DNA of 39,636 bases, from positions 1 to 39,636 of the forward strand of contig JAPLCW010000184.1 of the NCBI GenBank assembly GCA_026392015.1. Direction: 5' to 3'. Numbering within the stretch: position 1 is the stretch's first letter; every line of letters starts with the position of its first letter. Under the pieces are notes generated by a model. That model did not search any database. It was not told the origin of the DNA and worked only from the letters and a program-made list of their open reading frames with translations. This document shows, piece by piece, positions 8,601 through 17,368 of the stretch. This DNA is from Candidatus Auribacterota bacterium. GTDB taxonomy: Bacteria; Auribacterota; Tritonobacteria; UBA1439. A program made the position numbers and the translations under genes.

Positions 8601-8730
8601 CCTTGAGGTCGATTCCCGTATCGGTGTATGGCTGCCGGGCAGGCACGGAAACCTTCGTCGCAGCGCGCGCAGGCTGCGGACAAATAAACGCCAGGATAAA
8701 AAATAAAACAGCTCGCATCGCCAATCTCAT
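5680..8730 (-). CDS. secreted PA-IL-like lectin domain fused to type I phosphodiesterase
   Basis: The product has 1016 residues. A signal peptide (1-23, cleavage after ARA) is followed by a jelly-roll domain at about 28-155. Its features IGRIGESGTPFFVGS and LYLGINDFDVSDNNGSF match LecA/PA-IL-like calcium-dependent lectin domains. The rest is an alkaline-phosphatase-superfamily type I phosphodiesterase/nucleotide pyrophosphatase core. Asp192 in LLYVDGLRYD is a metal ligand and Thr233 in PSSTLASNATLYTG is the nucleophile. Asp393 and His397 lie in FPGVDASSHDD, Asp441 and His442 in FADHG, and a last His in GGHGY near 713. It is long for the family because of inserts and a C-terminal region of about 250 residues that I do not recognise. 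The ATG is preceded by GGAGGAGAC; an ATG at codon 5 is also possible. It is probably periplasmic or outside the cell and acts on a sugar-linked or nucleotide phosphodiester, but the substrate is unknown. Confidence 0.8.
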   Translation of the reverse strand: MRLAMRAVLFFILAFICPQPARAATKVSVPARQPYTDTGIDLKDKEPFRITASGEIEIVGWSYMGRDGFDWRVGPRGTYRHAKAVKDREFPVPSADKGPAPGYCLIGRIGESGTPFFVGSEYYGDAHAAGRLYLGINDFDVSDNNGSFTAEIAVGEEAVAAAEREDKVVFASKGLPEGRPVRDARVVLLYVDGLRYDVLREMALSGYLPTIREIFFDGGTDFVNSFTVFPSSTLASNATLYTGVFPNRSGVKGNNYFDRKKRKCGTYLEPFGPPVAADELRPTGLRQLGMVMKKAMLFPFPGAYRRHTEERSGDVLLLADYLGGQGMKFASTLNPILPNSPPDRYEVDASTVIPPFYFHHAKDYADEINARYAKDLVIRPDVRVMNFWFPGVDASSHDDARAQFGGGRVALANVDARIAAIRDELMRKKLWDRTYLILFADHGTVGGEGTLLQKFDVAREFFYKPLSDTDRDRMPDPGSGMGCNVSWYDDSFMRKERKKKGFVFVDHGEGEARVYLPYSDVDSGEWLRRNNLYNLTHYAVDPGYSPVDLIERLLACDMGEQNLFPGKVSGRPVAQVLVKLDENRVAVFGQEGTQAIIERKAHGNGKYLYRYIPSRGIRNTSEGRVTYEETDSGDPLGYIKAGVPPGALREFHTDREWLEGSKYFRYPDAVVAIANQMFWDGNIAEREQRYAPDMVLCAAPGWSFEKPEQPSGGHGYLLYSSMHIPFIVSGPNVRKGIMISDGARSADLVPTVLSLLRIPYDSERFDGTALKGFLKSEGEEDSSGSGGSAKALLAGLPYRDQQIDLSDLVAEYERRKEEKQPGFLAKNGRYHGHDLEKPTDIHVIGADLVGVLNREAFSDLDNLFDLAYPGDNKKPIGTGLARLTEGYEKLPDYYPKERFRELLHALQIKEITYSNASPIVFLNPVGAAGRGSAYRVSLLIEWLEHVFTDMDRGMLYPIRDKNIRVVSNVNYLLEGLRITIDKISWGVTHYVGKAIYDGIYKLEKGNEKVVRSVKGQ

Positions 8731-8771
8731 GTCTCCTCCAATTGCAGCATGACTTATTCACCAATTTGTCA

Positions 8772-9812
8772 TTACAGACCATTCTCCAATTCCGCTTTCG
8801 GACTCCTCATCATGAGCTCCCTCACAGCGGTTTCCGGGTCCTTCCTCCGGTAGAGTACGGCATATATTTGCTCGGTAATGGGCATCTCCACCCCGTAGCG
8901 GAGGGCAAGCCTGCGCGACGCCTTCGTGGTGAGGACGCCTTCAGCCACCATTTCCATCCCGCGCAGGACCTGCTTCAGCGTCTTACCCTTCGCAATCATC
9001 TCCCCCACCCTGCGATTCCTGCCGTACCTGCTGACGCAAGTCGCGATCAGATCGCCGATCCCCGCCAGTCCCGAAAAGGTGCCCGCCCTGGCCCCCATGG
9101 CAACGCCGAGCCTGGCAATCTCAACGATCCCGCGGGTGATGAGAGCCGCCTTGGCGTTATCCCCGAATCCGAGTCCGTCACACGCCCCCGCGGCGATGGC
9201 GATCACGTTCTTGACAGCGCCGGCAATCTCAACTCCCACGAGGTCATCATTCGTGTAGACTCTGAAGCGCTCCGTCATGAACAGCCTCTGAGCTTCGGCC
9301 GAAGCCTCATGTCGTCGGGAGGATACCACAACCGTCGTCGGGCTCTCTCTCACAACCTCCTCCGCGTGACTTGGCCCGGACAACACCGCGACGCGAATTC
9401 CAGGGATCTCCGCCTCGATCACCTGGGACATGCGCATAAGCGAATTCGTTTCAATGCCTTTGGTGCCGCTGATGAAAAGCGGCATGGGGCGACTCTCCGG
9501 CGAAAGGAGACGCGCCATGCGCCGGCAGATGCGCCTCATGAAATGGGAGGGCACTGCGGCAACGATCACGCCCGCGCCGTCAACCGCCTCATCGAGCCGG
9601 GAGGTGATGGGGAGAGACGATGGGATCCTGATGCCCGGGAGGAACTTCCTGTTCATCCTTTTTTCCCTGAGGAACTCAACATACCTCGGGAATGCCCCCC
9701 AGAGGACCACCTCGACGCCCTTCCTGTGCAGGAGGAGGGCAAGGGTCGTCCCCCATCCCCCGTCGCCCAGGACCGCGACTCGCCGGCCCTCTTTCGCAGC
9801 GATGGCGATCAT
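8772..9812 (-). CDS. gpsA: glycerol-3-phosphate dehydrogenase [NAD(P)+]
   Basis: The product has 346 residues, the normal length. It reduces dihydroxyacetone phosphate to sn-glycerol 3-phosphate, the backbone that PlsY then acylates. The nucleotide-binding loop is GDGGWGT (16-22), where GAGSWGT is more usual. FISGTKGIE (113-121), LSGPSHAEEV (144-153), the catalytic Lys201 in GAVKNVIAIA, and GDNAKAALITRG identify GpsA. The ATG immediately follows the plsY stop codon (TAGATG), with GGGAGG 8 nt before it inside plsY. The two genes are therefore translationally coupled in a phospholipid-precursor operon. I see no oddities. Confidence 0.97.
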   Translation of the reverse strand: MIAIAAKEGRRVAVLGDGGWGTTLALLLHRKGVEVVLWGAFPRYVEFLREKRMNRKFLPGIRIPSSLPITSRLDEAVDGAGVIVAAVPSHFMRRICRRMARLLSPESRPMPLFISGTKGIETNSLMRMSQVIEAEIPGIRVAVLSGPSHAEEVVRESPTTVVVSSRRHEASAEAQRLFMTERFRVYTNDDLVGVEIAGAVKNVIAIAAGACDGLGFGDNAKAALITRGIVEIARLGVAMGARAGTFSGLAGIGDLIATCVSRYGRNRRVGEMIAKGKTLKQVLRGMEMVAEGVLTTKASRRLALRYGVEMPITEQIYAVLYRRKDPETAVRELMMRSPKAELENGL

Positions 9813-10433
9813 CTACAGCGCCTCCCTCTCGCCTATCTTCCTCTCGGTGCCCGCCAGCAGCCGCTGTATATTGGCGCGGTGTTTAAGGACAAGGGCGATC
9901 GTCAGCAGCGATGAAAACCAGAGGAAGCACGCGGGCCTGCCCGTGAGCCATATGAAGATGGGCAGCGAGACTCCCGCGATGATCGACCCCAGGGAGACAT
10001 ATCTCGTCACCGCGACGACAATCCCCCATACGGCGATCGCGGAAAGACTTGCCACGGGCGCCATCGCCAGAAAAGCCCCCGCGGTCGTTGCCACTCCCTT
10101 TCCCCCCTTCATTTTGAGAAAGATCATCCAGTTGTGCCCCGCGATAACGGCCACACAGGAGAATATCTGCCAGAGCGCGAACCGGCTGTCGCCCGCAAAG
10201 AATGCAGGGACGGCCCAGCGAACGACGACGAATCCCTTGAGGATATCGATCGCGAGGGTAACAAGGCCGGGACCCGTGCCGAGGACCCGCATCACATTCG
10301 TCGCCCCCACGTTTCCGCTCCCCCGTTCCCGTATATCAACCCCCTTCACCAGGCGGCCCATGAGATACGCCGTCGGAATTGATCCGATCAGGTAAGCGGT
10401 TACGCCGAGGAGCATAGCTCTAATAATAATCAT
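9813..10433 (-). CDS. plsY: acyl-phosphate:glycerol-3-phosphate acyltransferase
   Basis: The product has 206 residues and is an integral membrane protein. It transfers an acyl group from acyl phosphate to glycerol 3-phosphate in the first acylation step of phospholipid synthesis. LIGSIPTAYLMGR, RERGSGNVGATNVMR and KMKGGKGVATTAG are the three conserved cytosolic motifs of PlsY. The start is not settled. The ATG at 10431-10433 has no ribosome-binding site, while the ATG at 10413-10415 (residue 7) follows AGAG. A candidate -10 box lies only 10 nt before the first ATG, which would favour the second start or a leaderless transcript. It is followed directly by gpsA. Confidence 0.95.
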   Translation of the reverse strand: MIIIRAMLLGVTAYLIGSIPTAYLMGRLVKGVDIRERGSGNVGATNVMRVLGTGPGLVTLAIDILKGFVVVRWAVPAFFAGDSRFALWQIFSCVAVIAGHNWMIFLKMKGGKGVATTAGAFLAMAPVASLSAIAVWGIVVAVTRYVSLGSIIAGVSLPIFIWLTGRPACFLWFSSLLTIALVLKHRANIQRLLAGTERKIGEREAL

Positions 10434-10443
10434 AATTGCGTAT

Positions 10444-10449
10444 TATACA
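10444..10449 (-). promoter_or_regulatory. candidate -10 box for plsY-gpsA
   Basis: On the minus strand the sequence reads TTGTATAATACGCAATT then ATG, with a consensus TATAAT. No good -35 hexamer is seen 16-18 bp upstream. If used, transcription would begin about at the first ATG of plsY. Confidence 0.4.
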
Positions 10450-10503
10450 AAATTCCGGCGGGGGGAATAGAACATTTGTGATGGAGGGTCAGTCTTGGGG
10501 GGG

Positions 10504-10571
10504 AGCATTTGGGATCCTGCCACATTTTCATGAGGCAAATCCCCCCATTCCCCCCTTTTTCAAAGGGGGGT
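10504..10571. repeat. two-hairpin dispersed element, family B copy 2
   Basis: GCATTTGGGATCCTGCCACATTTTCATGAGGCAAAT is followed by the CCCCCC...CAAAGGGGGG hairpin, colinear with copies at 5571 and 37506. Two further C-run/G-run hairpins follow directly at 10581-10605 and 10617-10661. Confidence 0.8.
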
Positions 10572-10775
10572 AAGGGAGTGGATCCCCCTTTTTAAAGTGG
10601 GGATAAGAGCAATGAGCACCCCCCTCCTAACCTCCCCCCTTCAGAGGGGGGAGGGATAACTTGATTTCATAGGAATTTGCTTTTTATTATTGGATTAACC
10701 TCTTGGCAATCAATGGGTTGAAAATAAGAGGGTGGAGGCTATAATCAGGCCTTTATGGGCTCCAATCCCAAGCTT

Positions 10776-10798
10776 GTAGCCGAGGCTTCAGCCTCGGC
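10776..10798. repeat. family A palindrome
   Basis: This copy reads GTA followed by GCCGAGGCTTCAGCCTCGGC, a perfect stem of nine pairs around TT. It is the GAGGCT/AGCCTC variant of the family. Confidence 0.8.
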
Positions 10799-10868
10799 GC
10801 GGCGTTGGGGCAATGAAATGTAACTATTAATCCGGATTATTCACGAGGCGCCCGTATTAAAAGGGGCA

Positions 10869-11088
10869 TAACCACTGAGGGCACTGAATACACTGAATAT
10901 TTTGACGCAGATTTGCGCAGATGAACGCAGATTAACAAAAGAAGCAGCGTGAACCCTTGAAGTTTTTACCTCAAACTGTCTTTGTATCTGCGTGTTCTGC
11001 GTTCATCTGCGTCCCCAATAGCGATTAAGATATCAATGAGATAGTTGTTTGAACCGTTCAGTGACCTCAGCGTCTTCAGTGGTTAAAA
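10869..11088. repeat. compound nested inverted repeat (families G and H)
   Basis: The left arm is AACCACTGAGGGCACTGAAT (10870 on) followed by GACGCAGATTTGCGCAGATG (10904 on). The right arm answers in reverse order with CTGCGTTCATCTGCGTC (10997-11013) and CTTCAGTGGTT (11075-11085). Both arms are built of degenerate units of about 9-12 nt (CACTGAxx and CGCAGATxx). The whole forms one long imperfect hairpin in an 890-bp spacer without genes. Confidence 0.7.
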
Positions 11089-11159
11089 GAGTGTAGTCTG
11101 TTGTGCTATTGGGCAGTTATGTCAGTTTTGAGTTGGTGAATAGATCAAGTTAAGGGCTT

Positions 11160-11185
11160 GTAGCCGAGGCTTAAGTCTCGGCTAC
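11160..11185. repeat. family A palindrome
   Basis: A stem GTAGCCGAG(G)CT / AG(T)CTCGGCTAC around TTA. It lies between plsY and der. Confidence 0.8.
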
Positions 11186-11255
11186 GCTGTGGATAACCCG
11201 GCCTTTAAGAGCAACAAAAGGAGACAGATAGATGAGTAAGCTATCTGAGGGTGAC

Positions 11256-11280
11256 AAAAAAAGTCCGCGCGAAACGCGCT
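11256..11280 (-). terminator. candidate intrinsic terminator after der
   Basis: About 40 nt past the der stop, the minus strand reads GCGCGTTTCGCGC, then GGAC and seven T residues. The stem is short (5 pairs) but GC-only, and the T-run is good. It would separate der and the upstream array from plsY-gpsA. Confidence 0.55.
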
Positions 11281-11321
11281 AATTTAAGTCACCACGCATC
11301 TAGCTTTAAGAGGTGCGCCGC

Positions 11322-12623
11322 TCATTCTCGGCGGTTCCTGAACTCCAATCTGACGGGCGTCCCCTCGAAACCAAACGCGCGGCGGAGGTTGTTGACAAGA
11401 TAACTCTCATAGCGCGTATCGAGCAGCTTCCTGTCGTTCACGAAAAGGGCAAATGAGGGGGGACTCACGCCGAGCTGCGTGCCGTAGTAAAACTTGCACC
11501 TCTGTCCGCCACGGAAAGGGGGTGCGTTTCGGTCCCAGATGGCATGGAGGACATTGTTAAGGAGCGGGGTCGCGATCCTCCTCTGTGTCTGCTCGTGTAC
11601 GTACAGCACGGTCTCGAGAGTTCGATCAATCCCGAAGCCCGTTTTCGCGGAGAGAAATACAAGCGGCGCGAAGTTAATGAACTGCATCCTGTTCCACATT
11701 AACTGTCGATACTCGCGCTGGCTCACCTCCTTGACGAGGTCCCACTTGTTGATCCCCAGGACGCACCCCCTTCCCTGGTCCAGCACATGGCGGGCGAGTT
11801 TCTCCTCAACCCCGCCCACTTCCTCGACGGCGCTGTACAGCATGAGCACCACGTCACACCTCCGGATAGCCTTGCGCGTGCGCGAGAGGCTGAAGAAATC
11901 CGCCGCCTCCTTCACCCTCCCCTCTCTGCGCAGGCCGGCGGTGTCAATCAGCGTCAAGGGATGGCCGCGCCACACCGCCTCGGTATCCACCGCATCCCGG
12001 GTGGTTCCGGGTGTCTCATGGACAATCATCCGCTCTTCGCGGAGAATCTTGTTCACACAGGAGGATTTCCCCACGTTCGGCTTCCCGACCACCGCGACCC
12101 GGACCGGCCTGGCGACGGCGAAGTCCTTCTCCGCCGGAGCGCCTGCCGCAATCTCATCCGCCAGCGTGGAAATTCCCAGTCCGTGCGCCGCGGACACCGC
12201 GAAGATCGATGGGAATCCCAGGACGTGAAACGCGGCGGCGGAGGACGCAAGCTGTTCGTTGTCCGCTTTGTTGGCGACGAGGATAACCTTTTTCCCGGCC
12301 TTCCGCAGCATGGCGGCAATTTCGATATCGAGCGACACGACCCCCTCCATCACGTCCGTGACAAGGAGAACCACCTCAGCCTCGGAAATCGCCAGGTCAG
12401 CCTGCCGTTTCGCCATCCCCCTGACGCCGTCGGAGGAGTCAAAATCAATGCCGCCGGTATCGACGAGGGTGAAACGCGCGCCCTGGTGCGAGACGGACGC
12501 GGACACACGATCGCGCGTGAGCCCATAGGTGGAATCGACAATCGCGATTCGCTTCCCCGCAAGGCGGTTGAAGAGCGCCGACTTCCCGACATTCGGGCGG
12601 CCTACTATTGCTACTGTGTACAT
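11322..12623 (-). CDS. der: ribosome biogenesis GTPase Der (EngA)
   Basis: The product has 433 residues with two consecutive GTPase domains and a C-terminal KH-like domain that together mature the 50S subunit. Domain 1 shows GRPNVGKS (8-15), DTGG and NKAD. Domain 2 shows GKPNVGKSS, DTAG and NKWD. The KH-like end contains RRAFGFEGTPVRLEFRNR. I chose the ATG at 12621-12623 (MYTVAIVGRPNVGKS), which matches the family N-terminus. An in-frame ATG ten codons upstream lies inside a repeat and is unlikely to be used. No strong ribosome-binding site is visible. The gene follows pgsA across a 39-bp repeat spacer. Confidence 0.97.
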   Translation of the reverse strand: MYTVAIVGRPNVGKSALFNRLAGKRIAIVDSTYGLTRDRVSASVSHQGARFTLVDTGGIDFDSSDGVRGMAKRQADLAISEAEVVLLVTDVMEGVVSLDIEIAAMLRKAGKKVILVANKADNEQLASSAAAFHVLGFPSIFAVSAAHGLGISTLADEIAAGAPAEKDFAVARPVRVAVVGKPNVGKSSCVNKILREERMIVHETPGTTRDAVDTEAVWRGHPLTLIDTAGLRREGRVKEAADFFSLSRTRKAIRRCDVVLMLYSAVEEVGGVEEKLARHVLDQGRGCVLGINKWDLVKEVSQREYRQLMWNRMQFINFAPLVFLSAKTGFGIDRTLETVLYVHEQTQRRIATPLLNNVLHAIWDRNAPPFRGGQRCKFYYGTQLGVSPPSFALFVNDRKLLDTRYESYLVNNLRRAFGFEGTPVRLEFRNRRE

Positions 12624-12635
12624 GATTGCTCGGAT

Positions 12636-12687
12636 ATAAGCCGCGAGCAGCAAGCTTATGGCTTATAGCTTGCGGCTTAAAGCTTTA
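12636..12687. repeat. family C hairpin overlapping pgsA 3' end
   Basis: AAGCCGC (12638-12644) pairs with GCGGCTT (12672-12678) around AAGCTTATGGCTTATAGCTT. It fills the der-pgsA spacer and supplies the last codons and stop of pgsA (KALSRKL). Confidence 0.7.
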
Positions 12688-13229
12688 ACATGAAGCTGGC
12701 GCATTCCCGCCCTGACATATCCGACCCCGGACACCAGCGTCAGGATCGCCGCCGCATAAAGGGGCAGGACATGATGCGGCCAGCGGAGGAGGACCCATAT
12801 GACGGTTAGGATCTGGAAAAAAGTGGTGAACTTGCCCGCGATGCTCGGGACGGGGGTCACCTTTCCAACCCGCATGCTTATTAGCAGCGAGCCGAGGACG
12901 ATGACGGCGTCGCGGCTGATGACAATGACCGGAAACCAGCTCGGGAGTCGCGCCAGATCACGGAGCGGTATGCTCAATATCACCACCGCCGTAACCAGCA
13001 GCAGCTTGTCGGCGAGCGGATCGAGACACGCCCCCAGCCGCGATTTCTCATTTCTGATGCGCGCGACAAATCCGTCGAGGACGTCACTTGATGCAGCGAC
13101 TGCGAAGACCATGAGCGCTCCCCAGAGAAGCATATCGCTCCCTGTCTCACGGTAGCGCAGAAGCAGCGCCACAAAGCAGGGCACAAGCAGAATGCGGATC
13201 AACGTAATTATGTTGGGAAGGTTGAGCAT
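12663..13229 (-). CDS. pgsA: CDP-diacylglycerol-glycerol-3-phosphate 3-phosphatidyltransferase
   Basis: The product has 188 residues and is a membrane enzyme making phosphatidylglycerol phosphate from CDP-diacylglycerol and glycerol 3-phosphate. The CDP-alcohol phosphatidyltransferase signature D-x2-D-G-x2-A-R-x8-G-x3-D-x3-D is complete (SDVLDGFVAR...GACLDPLADK). The start LNLPNIITLIRI is typical of PgsA. I chose the ATG at 13227-13229 because GGAGG lies 6 nt before it; a longer frame would overlap glnS. The last residues, KALSRKL, are encoded by the intergenic repeat, so the native C-terminus may have been replaced. Confidence 0.93.
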   Translation of the reverse strand: MLNLPNIITLIRILLVPCFVALLLRYRETGSDMLLWGALMVFAVAASSDVLDGFVARIRNEKSRLGACLDPLADKLLLVTAVVILSIPLRDLARLPSWFPVIVISRDAVIVLGSLLISMRVGKVTPVPSIAGKFTTFFQILTVIWVLLRWPHHVLPLYAAAILTLVSGVGYVRAGMRQLHVKALSRKL

Positions 13230-13279
13230 TCGTTCCCTCCCGCATGAAAAGGCGCAGGTCGGGGGTGCGAGATCGGCCG

Positions 13280-15007
<1,728 letters not shown>

Positions 15008-15011
15008 GGAA

Positions 15012-16364
15012 TCAGCCGTTCTCCCCCTGTGCGGCCCGTTTCCCGCATCTTCCCAGCGCATCCTCTAGGCGCGCGAGGACGGCCTCCTTTCCCAGGAGGG
15101 CCATTGTTTCGAAAATGCCCGGGGTCTCAGTGCGCCCTGTGACCGCGACCCGCACCGGCTGGATCAGCTCGCCGGCCTTGACGCCACGCTCTGCGATAAC
15201 CGCGCGCATCTCGCGTTCGAGGCTTTCCGGCGTGAATTCCTCGAGTGCCCGCATGCGGCCGGTGACCTCCCTGATCGCCGCCGCAGCGTTTTCTTTTTGT
15301 AGATGCTTTTCGAACAGCGTGTCGTCGATCCGCACGGTTCTCGTGAAGAAGTAGTGTGCCTTTTCCGCCAGCTCGCGGAGGTTTCTGAACCTCTCCCCGA
15401 GAAGGCGGACGACGGCTTCCAGCCGCGGCAGGGGGATCTCTTCGGGCAGCACGCCGAATTCCTCCAAATAAGGGAGCGCCATCCGCGCGATCTCGGCTGT
15501 CGGCCGGAGCTTGAAGTACTGCATATTGAGCCAGGCGAGCTTCTTCGCGTCGAAGACAGCGCTCTTTTTGCTCACCCGCTCGAGTGAGAAAGAGGCGACG
15601 AGATGCTCGAGCGTCATCATCTCGCGGTTGTCGCCGGGAGACCATCCCAGGAGCGCCAGAAAGTTAACGAGCGCCTCAGGGAGTATCCCCTCCTCGCGGA
15701 ACTGCCCCACCGCTGTCGCGCCATGCCTCTTGCTCAGCCGGGAGCCATCCGGACCGAGAATGAGCGGGACGTGTGCGAATTGCGGGGGGGTGAGGCCGAG
15801 CGCGCGATAGAGCACCAGTTGCTTGGGTGTGTTACTCAGGTGATCGTCACCGCGAATGATGTGCGTGATGCACATCTCTGAATCATCCACGACGCACGCA
15901 AAATTGTACGTGGGGGTCCCATCCGATTTCATCAAAACGAGGTCCCCCACCACCTCCGGATCGAACTCGACCCGCCCATGAATCAGATCGTCCACCACAA
16001 TAAGATCCGAAGTCCGCTTCAGGATCACCGCGGGCTTCGCGCCTTTCTTTTCCTCCGAGATATACGCCTTTCCCTCCCGTACCAACCGCTCTGCATAGCC
16101 ACCGTACGCGTGAAATCTCTGTGACTGAAGGATCGGGCCCTCATCCCAGTCGAGTCCGAGCCATCGTATATTGTCGATAATTGCATCGATCGATTCCTGT
16201 GTCGATCGCTGGATATCCGTATCCTCAATGCGGAGAACGAATACACCACCTAACTTCCTCGCGTAGAGCCAGTTAAAAAGAGCAGTCCTTGCCCCCCCTA
16301 TATGAAGGTAACCGGTGGGGCTCGGAGCAAATCGCACTCTTATATTAGAACTGTTTGATCTCAT
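15012..16364 (-). CDS. gltX: glutamyl-tRNA synthetase, short form
   Basis: The product has 450 residues. It is a class I synthetase that attaches Glu to tRNA-Glu. The HIGH motif is [15 protein letters not shown] (19-33), KLSKR is [12 protein letters not shown], and [12 protein letters not shown] and [15 protein letters not shown] are present. The segment between GKAYIS and VVDDLIHGR is only about 22 residues. Typical GltX has roughly 45 more residues there, including the C-x-C zinc-binding region before R-Y-D-G-x-C, so this is a reduced insert. All catalytic motifs remain. The enzyme is coupled to glnS downstream. The ATG at 16362-16364 has no clear ribosome-binding site. Confidence 0.96.
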   Translation of the reverse strand: MRSNSSNIRVRFAPSPTGYLHIGGARTALFNWLYARKLGGVFVLRIEDTDIQRSTQESIDAIIDNIRWLGLDWDEGPILQSQRFHAYGGYAERLVREGKAYISEEKKGAKPAVILKRTSDLIVVDDLIHGRVEFDPEVVGDLVLMKSDGTPTYNFACVVDDSEMCITHIIRGDDHLSNTPKQLVLYRALGLTPPQFAHVPLILGPDGSRLSKRHGATAVGQFREEGILPEALVNFLALLGWSPGDNREMMTLEHLVASFSLERVSKKSAVFDAKKLAWLNMQYFKLRPTAEIARMALPYLEEFGVLPEEIPLPRLEAVVRLLGERFRNLRELAEKAHYFFTRTVRIDDTLFEKHLQKENAAAAIREVTGRMRALEEFTPESLEREMRAVIAERGVKAGELIQPVRVAVTGRTETPGIFETMALLGKEAVLARLEDALGRCGKRAAQGENG

Positions 16365-16436
16365 AAACTGAAAAGAGTCCGGGCTGCTTTCAAACGAAAC
16401 TGGATATCCTCCAAGAATTCATATGCTTTATCTGTG

Positions 16437-16620
16437 GTAACTACTCAGGTAGTCAGGAGCCAGAATGGAAAAGCAAGAATACAGAATCCAGAATACAGAA
16501 TACAGAATTAAGAATAACGGCATTTCAAGGAAACGTTTATCTCCTGTCTCCTGAATTCTGTATTCTGTCTTCAGACTTCTGTCTCCTAACTCCTTAATTC
16601 TGACTCCTGAGCAGTTACTA
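16437..16620. repeat. heptamer hairpin, family I (AGAATAC units)
   Basis: The left arm is TAACTACTCAGG...AGTCAGGAGCCAGAAT, then AGAATACAGAATCCAGAATAC and more units. The right arm answers with GAATTCTGTATTCTGTCTTC and ends ATTCTGACTCCTGAGCAGTTA. It forms a nested inverted repeat of about 180 bp filling the spacer between the gamma subunit gene and gltX. A 67-codon frame through it is composed of repeat sequence and is not a gene. Confidence 0.7.
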
Positions 16621-16649
16621 TCTGTGTTCATCGCGTTCCCTGCTCCCTT

Positions 16650-17243
16650 TCATGCGAAGCCGAAGCCCCTAGTGAGCTTGCTCCAGATGGCCGCGGAACT
16701 GTGCGCTTCCACGTAGATCTTCCCCTCGGCGATGGCCTGGCGATTCACCTCGATGAGGTGACTGCGGGATGCGGGGAGAATCTCCTGTATGGCTGCCGTG
16801 ACAGTAGCGATGTCCACGACAGCGCGTTTCGCGAGGAACCCTCCCAGCGCAACCATATTCGCCACCCGGGTATTCCCCAGGCGGTCTGCGATGCTTGTAG
16901 CGGGCACGGGGATAAGCTCTATATCCTTGCGCTTGGCTGCTCGCGTCACCAATGAGGAGTTGACGACCATCAGCCCCTTCTTCACAACTGCCGCTTCAAA
17001 TTTTGCCAGCGACGGCATATTCATGATAATCGCGGCTGTCGGATCGGAGACCACCGGCGAGGGTATTTCCTCCGACGAAATAATGACATTACAGTATGCG
17101 GTCCCTCCGCGCACCTCTGCGCCGTACGAGGGCATGTAAGTCACATGCCTGTCCTCCATCATTCCCGCATAGCAGAGGAGCTTCCCCATAAACATGATCC
17201 CCTGCCCGCCGAATCCGGCGATGATGATACGTTCCTCTGCCAT
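16650..17243 (-). CDS. korC: 2-oxoacid:ferredoxin oxidoreductase gamma subunit (Vor/Kor type)
   Basis: The product has 197 residues, one full gamma domain of the pyruvate/ketoisovalerate oxidoreductase family. IIIAGFGGQGIMFMGKLLCY (6-25) and MPSYGAEVRGGTAYCNVIIS are diagnostic. The gamma subunit helps bind the CoA substrate and completes the alpha-beta-gamma-delta complex. This complex oxidises a 2-oxoacid to acyl-CoA with ferredoxin as acceptor, and is oxygen-sensitive. AGGGA lies upstream of the ATG. It is the last gene of the four-subunit set, 125 bp after the beta gene, and that spacer holds a family F repeat. Confidence 0.92.
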   Translation of the reverse strand: MAEERIIIAGFGGQGIMFMGKLLCYAGMMEDRHVTYMPSYGAEVRGGTAYCNVIISSEEIPSPVVSDPTAAIIMNMPSLAKFEAAVVKKGLMVVNSSLVTRAAKRKDIELIPVPATSIADRLGNTRVANMVALGGFLAKRAVVDIATVTAAIQEILPASRSHLIEVNRQAIAEGKIYVEAHSSAAIWSKLTRGFGFA

Positions 17244-17335
17244 AGGCCATTTCCCTGCCGCAACGAGTGCAAAGATTCTATAACGTAATGATTTATCGAC
17301 CGCGGCTTGCGCCGATTATCATCTTATAATCAGCC

Positions 17336-17357
17336 CAATCCGCGTAATCCGCGGTTC
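17336..17357. repeat. family F repeat (AATCCGCG units)
   Basis: CAATCCGCGTAATCCGCGG, two 9-nt units. Further copies are at 21280-21310 and 21402-21434. Confidence 0.65.
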
Positions 17358-17368
17358 CAACCGTTAAG

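Noticed and set aside
7120-8706. Long plus-strand open frame of 528 codons
   Set aside because: It lies wholly antisense to the phosphodiesterase gene, has no recognisable domain and reflects the high GC content of that gene.
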